A stretch of 34,833 nt of DNA from Lachnospiraceae bacterium (lineage in GTDB: Bacteria; Bacillota; Clostridia; Lachnospirales; Lachnospiraceae): positions 1 to 34,833 of the forward strand of contig CAJTEY010000041.1 in NCBI GenBank assembly GCA_910575775.1. The letters are read 5' to 3'. Each line of letters starts with the position of its first letter. Within the stretch, counting starts at the first letter, position 1. The notes beneath the pieces were generated by a model that worked only from the letters and a program-made list of their open reading frames with translations, ran no database searches and was not told the DNA's origin. Positions 15,607 to 21,853 of this stretch are shown here, one piece after another. A program made the position numbers and the translations under genes.

Positions 15607-16359
15607 ATGGGAAGCAGAGTGACAGTCCCGGCATGGGCGGTACAGGCGTATAGCAGATGGCGGAAAAGGAGAACGGCATGGCTTGCGGGGGGGATCTGCG
15701 CGGCAGTAGCCGCTTTGATTTGTTCGCCTCTTCTTATGATTCCGGGCGGCGCACTGATGGACAGCATGGAGATGCAGCGGATTTTTTCACCGATCCTTGG
15801 GGAAGGGAAGGGCTTTGCGGCATGGCATCTGATTCCTGTTTATCCGACGATGGGTCATTTTTACAGGCTGCTAATTGAGTCGCCCGCCTTCTATCAGCTG
15901 TTCTGGAACACGGCAGGGATGACGGCGGCGATTCTCCTGGGGCAGCTGGCTGTGGGGCTGCCTTCGGCGTGGGCGTTTGCCGCTTTTCGCTTTCGGGGAC
16001 GGGATTTTCTGTTTGGGCTTTATGTGGTGCTCATGCTCCTGCCCTTTCAAGTGATGCTTTTGCCACAGTACATTGTCTTACACAAACTGCACTTGTACAA
16101 TCATCCTGCGGCGGTGATTCTGCCGGCGGTTTTTTCTACTTTCCCGGTGTTTGTCATGTACAGGGGCTTTACCCAGATCGATGCGGAAATTTTGGAGGCG
16201 GCATGGCCGCTGTCCCTCTATCTGCCTCAGATTACCATCCGTCAGGCGGGATTTGCCTTTGCCGTGGCAGTGTTGACGCTGATCCCCGCACTGTTCGTCT
16301 TTGCGCTGGGGCAGGACGCGCTGGAAGAGGGAATCGCGTATATCGGGGTGAAAAGGTAA
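15607..16359 (+). CDS. Sugar ABC permease, MalG-like, with a deletion in the EAA loop
   Basis: 250 residues from ATG 15607; the frame is open to 15535 and a GTG at 15583 is an alternative. It has a first transmembrane helix at about 21-43, then four or five more, and the typical C-terminus GQDALEEGIAYIGVKR. The EAA loop reads QIDAEILEAAWPLSLYLPQITIRQAG: the D-G-A and the invariant glycine region expected after EAA are missing and the sequence resumes about four residues later, so a short in-frame deletion seems to have occurred. This loop couples permease to ATPase. It follows the frameshifted partner by 25 bases. Together they suggest a transporter that is decaying or altered. Confidence 0.8.
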   Translation: MGSRVTVPAWAVQAYSRWRKRRTAWLAGGICAAVAALICSPLLMIPGGALMDSMEMQRIFSPILGEGKGFAAWHLIPVYPTMGHFYRLLIESPAFYQLFWNTAGMTAAILLGQLAVGLPSAWAFAAFRFRGRDFLFGLYVVLMLLPFQVMLLPQYIVLHKLHLYNHPAAVILPAVFSTFPVFVMYRGFTQIDAEILEAAWPLSLYLPQITIRQAGFAFAVAVLTLIPALFVFALGQDALEEGIAYIGVKR

Positions 16360-16403
16360 GCGGCATTCTCTGTATGGATCTGAGGCTGGAATGGAGAACT
16401 GGG

Positions 16404-17471
16404 ATGCAAATGGAATCGAAGAAAAAACTGTGGCGGGGATTTGCGCTTTTTATGGCGGTTATGCTAATTATGACATATGTGTCACGAATGGTCTATGTGA
16501 GCCGGATGCCGAGGGTAAAGTGGAGCTATCCGGCGTCAGCGTCCATTCGAAACAAGATCACGGCGGAAGGGACGGTGGAAGCGGTAGGCGCCCGGGCGGT
16601 GATTGGACTGGACGGTCTGCTTGTGGAGAAGGTCTGCGTGGCGGCGGGTGACCGGATGGAAGCGGGGACGGTTCTATATGAGGTGAATATGGAGGATTTG
16701 CTCGCACAGCTTGCGGAACTTCATGCGCAGGAGGAGGCGTGGCAGAAGCAGGAACAGGCAAAGCGCCGGGAGACAGCTGTGAACACGACCAGGGCGCAGG
16801 AGGATTATGACATGAATGTCATAGAATTGGACAGGAGGATTGCGGAGGAAACAAAGGAGCTCGAGGAGCTTATGGAGGATCTGGATACCCATATGTTCCG
16901 CATTCCCGAGGAGGATGCCTCCGATGAGACCTGGATTGCATGGGCGGACGAGCGGCTGCGGTTTGACAGGAGAATTGCGGAGAAAGAGCGTCTGATTGAG
17001 GATATACAGCTTGAGAAGGAGAAGATTTTAAGACAGGCGGACAGAGAAGTAGAGGATGCAAGGCGCGCCCAGAGTGCGGCGGAGAGCGGGCTGGAACTGG
17101 GAGCTTCCGGCATCAGTCAGATGCGGGAGAGACAGGAGCGGATTGCTCTTTTGACAGAATTTTCCGAGAATGGGGGCAAGGTGGCGGCGGGGTGCACCGA
17201 AGGGGTGATGGAGCTTGACTCCACATCGGAAATTTATGATTTTGTGATACCGATAAAGGCGCTTCACAACGACGGCGGCAACACGATTTATGTGCTGGAG
17301 GAAAAGGAGGGCATCCTTGGCACGGAACTGAGTGTCAGGAGCATGACGGTGCGCCTGCTGGACAGGAACGAGGAATATGCGGCGATTGCCGACGAACTGT
17401 TGTCGGGTGATCTAAAGGTGGTAACAGACTGCGACCGGGAACTGAAAAACGGGAGAGCGGTCAAAGAGTAA
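16404..17471 (+). CDS. HlyD/RND-type membrane-fusion (adaptor) protein
   Basis: 355 residues from an ATG with TGGAG seven bases upstream. One N-terminal transmembrane helix (GFALFMAVMLIMTYVS) is followed by a half barrel-sandwich/lipoyl segment (GTVEAVGARAVIGLDGLLVEKVCVAAGDRMEAGTVLYEVN), a long charged coiled coil (about 95-235), then a beta-rich C-terminal part (DFVIPIKALHNDGGNTIYVLEE). Adaptors of this family usually link an ABC or RND exporter to the outside. No exporter gene is adjacent; instead it is the last gene of a sugar-uptake operon, 44 bases after the second permease. Function here is unknown. Confidence 0.75.
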   Translation: MQMESKKKLWRGFALFMAVMLIMTYVSRMVYVSRMPRVKWSYPASASIRNKITAEGTVEAVGARAVIGLDGLLVEKVCVAAGDRMEAGTVLYEVNMEDLLAQLAELHAQEEAWQKQEQAKRRETAVNTTRAQEDYDMNVIELDRRIAEETKELEELMEDLDTHMFRIPEEDASDETWIAWADERLRFDRRIAEKERLIEDIQLEKEKILRQADREVEDARRAQSAAESGLELGASGISQMRERQERIALLTEFSENGGKVAAGCTEGVMELDSTSEIYDFVIPIKALHNDGGNTIYVLEEKEGILGTELSVRSMTVRLLDRNEEYAAIADELLSGDLKVVTDCDRELKNGRAVKE

Positions 17472-17484
17472 AGAGAAAAGAACG

Positions 17485-17510
17485 AAGAATGCCTTAAAAG
17501 CGGCATTTTC
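17485..17510 (+). terminator. Hairpin after the ABC/adaptor operon
   Basis: GAATGCC (17487-17493) pairs with GGCATTT (17502-17508) around an eight-base loop, with a short T-run inside the right arm. It lies 13 bases after the adaptor stop and shares its core with the hairpin at 10106-10133. Confidence 0.55.
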
Positions 17511-17540
17511 AGCATGGCGTTGAAGCGAGTCGATTGCATT

Positions 17541-17569
17541 TTGCCATGACGGTTGTTTAATGTTATAAT
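17541..17569 (+). promoter_or_regulatory. Promoter giving a leaderless capA-like mRNA
   Basis: TTGCCA (17541-17546), 17 bases, TATAAT (17564-17569), with TG-T before the -10 box. The ATG of the next gene begins seven bases after the -10 box, where transcription would normally start. Confidence 0.7.
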
Positions 17570-17575
17570 GGTCGC

Positions 17576-18880
17576 ATGGCTAAGAAAAGATCGCGTAAAA
17601 ATAAGAAGAAAAAGAGAATAAGGTTTCATCGGAGTTTTTTCCTTCCCTTTCTCATCACACTGACGGCAGCGGTGGCGGCGGGGGTTCTCGCTCTGGCGGC
17701 GCATCAATGGATTATGGAGCCGGTGAAAATGAAGAAGCCGGATATTGTGCGTCCGGATCAGGGGAACAGAGTGCAGGAGGCTGACCGTGAGGCGCCGGAG
17801 GAAGAGGCGGCCGGGAGCGCCTTAGACAAGACGGAGAAGGAGGTGGAAAGCGCTTCCAGATATCAGGAAGTACTGGACGATCCCGCTTATATGGAAGAGA
17901 ATGGCATCTATGCGAGAGAACCGGCGGAGCCGGGGAAGGTGACCATGACTTTTGCGGGGGATATCCTTTTTGACACGAATTACGCCATTATGGGGACTGT
18001 GGGTCCAAGCGGCGACATTTCCAAAGGTGTAACGCTGGAAGTGATCGAGCGGATGCAGGCGGCGGATATTATGATGCTCAACAATGAGTTTGCTTATTCC
18101 AATCGGGGCGCGCCTTTGGAGGAAAAGCAGTTTACCTTCCGGGCAAAGCCGGAGACTGTGTCTTACCTGAACGATATGGGCGTGGATCTCGTGTCCCTGG
18201 CGAACAATCACGCGTATGATTACGGGCCGGAGGCGCTGACGGATACGCTTGATACTTTGCGTGAGGCGGGGATTCCCTATGTGGGGGCCGGACGGAATAT
18301 CAGCGAGGCGGCAAGGCCGGTTTATTATATTGTGGGCGATATGAAGATTGCCTTTGTGTCGGCCACCCAGATTGAGCGGATGGACACGCCGGACACGAAA
18401 GAGGCAACGGAGACGTCTCCCGGTGTTTTCCGCTGCTGGAACGGGGCGAAGTTTCTGGAGGCAGTCCGGGAGGCGGCCGAAAACAGTGATTTCGTGGTGG
18501 CTTATGTCCATTGGGGGACGGAGAATCAGGCGGAACTGGACTGGGCGCAGCTGAAACAGGCGCCGGAGCTGGCTGCTGCGGGAGCGGACCTGATCATCGG
18601 GGATCATCCGCACTGCCTGCAACCCATCGGTGTGATTCAGGGCGTGCCCGTGATCTATAGTCTGGGAAATTTCTGGTTCAATTCGAAGACGCTTGACACG
18701 GGAATGGTGGAAGTGGTGGTTGACGAGGCGGGCATTGTGAGCTATCAGTTCATTCCCTGTCTGCAGAGCGGATGCAGGACCACGCTTTTACAGGGTACGG
18801 AGAAAGAGAGGGTGCTCTCCTATATACGCAGCATTTCCGAGGGCGTACGCATTGATGAGGAAGGGTTTGTGAGCTGGTGA
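17576..18880 (+). CDS. CapA-family (PgsA-like) metallophosphatase-fold membrane protein
   Basis: 434 residues. A very basic N-terminus (KKRSRKNKKKKRIRFHR) precedes one transmembrane helix (about 24-44), an acidic linker, and a CapA domain from about 120. Metal-site motifs of the calcineurin-like CapA fold are present: FAGDILFD, LNNEFAYS, LANNHAYDYG, AYVHWGTE, IIGDHPHCLQPIG and YSLGNFWFN. Relatives act in poly-gamma-glutamate or other capsule synthesis at the outer face of the membrane. There is no Shine-Dalgarno sequence; the in-frame stop at 17558-17560 leaves ATG 17576 as the only start, and the promoter predicts transcription beginning at it. No pgsB/pgsC genes are nearby, so the polymer is unknown. 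Confidence 0.88.
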   Translation: MAKKRSRKNKKKKRIRFHRSFFLPFLITLTAAVAAGVLALAAHQWIMEPVKMKKPDIVRPDQGNRVQEADREAPEEEAAGSALDKTEKEVESASRYQEVLDDPAYMEENGIYAREPAEPGKVTMTFAGDILFDTNYAIMGTVGPSGDISKGVTLEVIERMQAADIMMLNNEFAYSNRGAPLEEKQFTFRAKPETVSYLNDMGVDLVSLANNHAYDYGPEALTDTLDTLREAGIPYVGAGRNISEAARPVYYIVGDMKIAFVSATQIERMDTPDTKEATETSPGVFRCWNGAKFLEAVREAAENSDFVVAYVHWGTENQAELDWAQLKQAPELAAAGADLIIGDHPHCLQPIGVIQGVPVIYSLGNFWFNSKTLDTGMVEVVVDEAGIVSYQFIPCLQSGCRTTLLQGTEKERVLSYIRSISEGVRIDEEGFVSW

Positions 18881-18993
18881 AGGAAACCGCTCTCCTTAAT
18901 TTGTGTATTGTGAAACTTTTTCGGCGGGTGAATCGTATTATTTGCAGAGAAACAAATTTGGGGGAAAATGTCGGACAGAAAGGGATCAAAATT

Positions 18994-20466
18994 ATGAACA
19001 TAGGAAACAGCTATTCTTCATGGATGCATCAGACGGCTCAGACAGGTTACAGAAACCGTTCCGCACAGACGGGCAGAGAGGATGCGGGCAAAGCTTTTCT
19101 GGGCGAACACAAAGGAAATGACGAAAGTGTCATAAATGATGCAGCTGCGGGAAAGACAGAAGCGGAAGAAGACAGAGAGAAAAAAACGGAGGATATGACG
19201 TACCGTGAACAGATTCTTGCCCATATGGAGGAGATGGCAAGAAAGGTGAGAGAAGGCAAGGTAGAGCCGGCCTTTCAGACGGGTGCGCAGTCTTTTACCA
19301 TAAAGGAATGGGAGAAGCTTCTGGCGGATTTTGATGACGCAGAGGAGGCCCTGCAGGAGCAGATCAAGGAAATGATTGCGGAGGTGGAGAAGCAGGCGGC
19401 CAAGGAAGCGATGAGAAGGGATGCGGAGGGTAAGCCTGACGCGGACGGGACAGACACAGCAATTGTGACAAATGTGCCAGTTCCGGAGGCAGCCAGAACA
19501 CATGCACCTTCGGGTGGCAGTGTAGTGAACCCCAGGACGTCTTCGGGCAACAATGAGGCGGCTCAGACAACCGTTGGCAGCAGTGCGGCGGCGCCTCAGA
19601 CAGCGCAGACGGCTGTTGGCGGCAGCAGGGCGGCTTCCGGGGAAAAAACGCGGGAGATAGACGGTACGGACGATAATTATACGGACGTGGAGGTGACAGA
19701 CCCGGAGGAGCTTATGGAACTGCTTACGGGGGAAGTGACCAAGAGTACCTTTCCCACCGACGATCCCCAGAAAAAACATTGGTTTATCACATGCTACGGG
19801 CAGGACGGGATCTGGTGCAAGGAGGCTTACTTTGACGGGTCAAAATGGATCAATAAGGACTGCTGGAAGTTTTCTTATACAGAACCGGGACAGTATGAGA
19901 AGGTGATGGCGTTTCTGGAGCGGTTCCCGCAGGATGCGAACCTGCGGTTTGCCAGCAGCGAAGCGTTCTGGAAGGATTTTCTCGCCGGAAAGATCAATGA
20001 GGATGAGTTTGTCAATTTCTTTGAGACTTCCACCGATGAGGACGGTGTGCCGGATTACACTTACGAGAAGGACGGCTCTACTTACATAGACCGTGAGAAG
20101 GCGAAGTGGGCAAAATATATGAACGGTTTCGGTGCGCATTTCTATACTGCGGAAGAGATGGACCTGATCTGGCGGGCGGTTATCAACGAAAACCAGAAGG
20201 GTCTGCAGAAAATTTCTGATTATGACGGAAAGATGACGATTCCCGAAGACGCGAAGAACGAAGAGACGGTGGACGGGGAAGAGGATCTTGAGACGAAAAT
20301 TATCACGAAAGCCGACGGTTCCACAGTACTGGAGATCAAAACAAGTTACGGTGTGATGGAGGTGGAGATCACGGAGGCGCAGAAGTTCGGACTGCAGTAT
20401 GAAGCGCGTCCGGGAACAAATATTGACAGGACACAGTTTGTGCCGGCTCCCATATTGACGGAATAA
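18994..20466 (+). CDS. Uncharacterised acidic protein, 490 residues
   Basis: I do not recognise a family. The start ATG has AAAGGG upstream; the frame is open back to 18877, overlapping the previous gene, but that stretch looks non-coding. Residues 1-75 are Gln/Ser/Gly-rich; 65-150 are helical and charged (TYREQILAHMEEMARKVREG; QEQIKEMIAEVEKQAAKEAMRRD); 170-240 are a low-complexity Ala/Thr/Ser/Gln linker. The C-terminal 240 residues look folded and aromatic-rich (KHWFITCYGQDGIWCKEAYFDGSKWINKDCWKF; NGFGAHFYTAEEMDLIWRAVINENQKG). No signal peptide or transmembrane segment was found. The short N-terminus resembles that of the FliD-like protein in style only. A role in the cell surface or motility is a guess. 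Confidence 0.7.
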   Translation: MNIGNSYSSWMHQTAQTGYRNRSAQTGREDAGKAFLGEHKGNDESVINDAAAGKTEAEEDREKKTEDMTYREQILAHMEEMARKVREGKVEPAFQTGAQSFTIKEWEKLLADFDDAEEALQEQIKEMIAEVEKQAAKEAMRRDAEGKPDADGTDTAIVTNVPVPEAARTHAPSGGSVVNPRTSSGNNEAAQTTVGSSAAAPQTAQTAVGGSRAASGEKTREIDGTDDNYTDVEVTDPEELMELLTGEVTKSTFPTDDPQKKHWFITCYGQDGIWCKEAYFDGSKWINKDCWKFSYTEPGQYEKVMAFLERFPQDANLRFASSEAFWKDFLAGKINEDEFVNFFETSTDEDGVPDYTYEKDGSTYIDREKAKWAKYMNGFGAHFYTAEEMDLIWRAVINENQKGLQKISDYDGKMTIPEDAKNEETVDGEEDLETKIITKADGSTVLEIKTSYGVMEVEITEAQKFGLQYEARPGTNIDRTQFVPAPILTE

Positions 20467-20482
20467 GTTGGGGAAAAATGTA

Positions 20483-20541
20483 TTGACAACGCATTCATGG
20501 GCAAGTATACTAGGGTAGTGTGCACATGAATGCGTTTTTTT
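20483..20541 (+). promoter_or_regulatory. rpsL operon promoter lying inside the loop of a terminator hairpin
   Basis: TTGACA (20483-20488), 17 bases, TATACT (20506-20511). Twelve-base arms AACGCATTCATG (20488-20499) and CATGAATGCGTT (20525-20536) are perfect complements and are followed by a seven-T run (20535-20541). The -10 box and predicted start lie in the 25-base loop. Only transcripts entering from upstream can form the hairpin; those starting here cannot. Confidence 0.8.
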
Positions 20542-20597
20542 GCGCGCTTTTGTGCGCCAGAATCACATTACTTTTATTCTTACAGGAGGTGAAAAGA

Positions 20598-21017
20598 ATG
20601 CCAACATTTAACCAGTTAGTCAGAAAGGGACGTCAGACATCCGTGAAGAAGTCCACGGCACCTGCATTGTTAAAGGGTTACAACTCCCTTCACAAGGCAG
20701 CTACCAATACCGCTTCTCCGCAGAAGAGAGGTGTCTGCACCGCTGTTAAGACAGCAACCCCTAAGAAGCCTAACTCAGCGCTCAGAAAGATCGCCAGAGT
20801 ACGTCTTTCTAACGGAATTGAGGTGACAAGCTACATTCCCGGTGAGGGTCATAATCTGCAGGAGCATAGCGTTGTCCTGATCCGCGGCGGAAGAGTCAAG
20901 GACTTACCCGGTACAAGATACCACATTATCAGAGGTACGCTGGATACTGCGGGAGTCGCTAACAGAAGACAGGCTCGTTCCAAGTACGGCGCTAAGAGAC
21001 CTAAGGCAGGGAAGTAA
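20598..21017 (+). CDS. rpsL: 30S ribosomal protein S12
   Basis: 139 residues beginning MPTFNQLVRKGRQTSVKKS, preceded by AGGAGGTG. It contains TATPKKPNSALRKIARVRLSNGIEVTSYIPGEGHNLQEHSVVLIRGGRVKDLPGTRYHIIRG, the decoding-centre loops where streptomycin resistance mutations occur; the usual lysines are present. The longer open frame from 20520 is not the gene. It heads the str operon; rpoC, the usual upstream neighbour, is absent. Confidence 0.98.
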   Translation: MPTFNQLVRKGRQTSVKKSTAPALLKGYNSLHKAATNTASPQKRGVCTAVKTATPKKPNSALRKIARVRLSNGIEVTSYIPGEGHNLQEHSVVLIRGGRVKDLPGTRYHIIRGTLDTAGVANRRQARSKYGAKRPKAGK

Positions 21018-21019
21018 AC

Positions 21020-21067
21020 GTAGTAATTTGCTTCGCAAATAACTACCAAATCTGCACAGCAGATTTG
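21020..21067 (+). promoter_or_regulatory. Two hairpins in the rpsL-rpsG gap
   Basis: GTAGT-x-ATTTGC pairs with GCAAAT-x-ACTAC (21020-21046), then CAAATCTGC with GCAGATTTG (21047-21067). They fall in a 249-base intercistronic region. In E. coli S7 regulates from the rpsL-rpsG gap, so an S7 site is possible here. The rest of the gap shows nothing I recognise. Confidence 0.45.
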
Positions 21068-21266
21068 TGAATGAAATATTTCAGGCTGAGAAGGTCGTCA
21101 GTACCACAAACAGAACTAATTTAGTGTTGGGATTCTTATCTATATTGATGTGGGGAAATCTTTTCTCATACGATTATAAATAGAAGAAATACCGCACGGA
21201 CACATTGAATTAGAGGACACATGTGAGTACCTGAGATTTATTATTTTTAATAAGGAGGGAAGAATC

Positions 21267-21737
21267 GTGCCACGTAAAGGACATATTCCGAAGAGAGATG
21301 TATTAGCAGATCCTTTATACAATAATAAGGTTGTGACCAAGCTTATCAACAACATCATGCTGGATGGTAAGAAGGGCGTAGCGCAGAAGATTGTATATGG
21401 GGCGTTTGCGAGAGTAGAGGAGAAGGCTGGAAAGCCGGCGCTCGACGTATTTGAGGAGGCTATGAACAACATCATGCCGCTTCTGGAGGTAAAGGCGAGA
21501 CGTATCGGCGGTGCAACTTATCAGGTGCCCATCGAGGTTCGCCCTGACAGACGTCAGGCGTTAGCGCTGCGCTGGCTCGTTATGTTTTCTCGTAAGAGAG
21601 GCGAGAAGACCATGGAGCAGAGACTTGCGAACGAGATCTTAGACGCTGCAAACAATACAGGCGCAGCGGTTAAGAGAAAAGAAGATATGCACAAGATGGC
21701 GGAGGCAAACAAGGCTTTTGCGCACTATCGCTTCTAA
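21267..21737 (+). CDS. rpsG: 30S ribosomal protein S7
   Basis: 156 residues, GTG start with AAGGAGGG upstream. It has PRKGHIPKRDVLADPLYNNKVVTKLINNIMLDGKKGVAQKIVYGA, then GGATYQVPIEVRPDRRQALALRWLV and the C-terminal ANKAFAHYRF. It nucleates assembly of the 30S head. It is second gene of the str operon. Confidence 0.98.
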   Translation: MPRKGHIPKRDVLADPLYNNKVVTKLINNIMLDGKKGVAQKIVYGAFARVEEKAGKPALDVFEEAMNNIMPLLEVKARRIGGATYQVPIEVRPDRRQALALRWLVMFSRKRGEKTMEQRLANEILDAANNTGAAVKRKEDMHKMAEANKAFAHYRF

Positions 21738-21739
21738 CA

Positions 21740-21821
21740 AGACAAAAAGATTTACTAAGCCAGCAAAAACACTGGCTAAGAAAATCTATATTTTGTCTGG
21801 AAGAAATCAAAGATTTCTTCC
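21740..21821 (+). repeat. Tandem hairpins between rpsG and fusA
   Basis: The first hairpin has three successive arms: AGACAAAA/TTTTGTCT, AGATTT/AAATCT and AGCCAG/CTGGCT (21740-21798). It is followed directly by GGAAGAAATC-AAA-GATTTCTTCC (21799-21821), a perfect ten-base stem. There is no terminal T-run. They fill almost the whole gap and could tune the rpsG-to-fusA ratio or mark an RNase site. Confidence 0.65.
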
Positions 21822-21853
21822 GGTGATTCGATGAAATATAGGAGGAGATAACC

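Noticed and set aside
15969..16403. 145-codon upstream extension of the adaptor protein frame
   Set aside because: It overlaps the MalG-like permease in another frame; the ATG at 16404 has a ribosome binding site and begins a normal membrane anchor.
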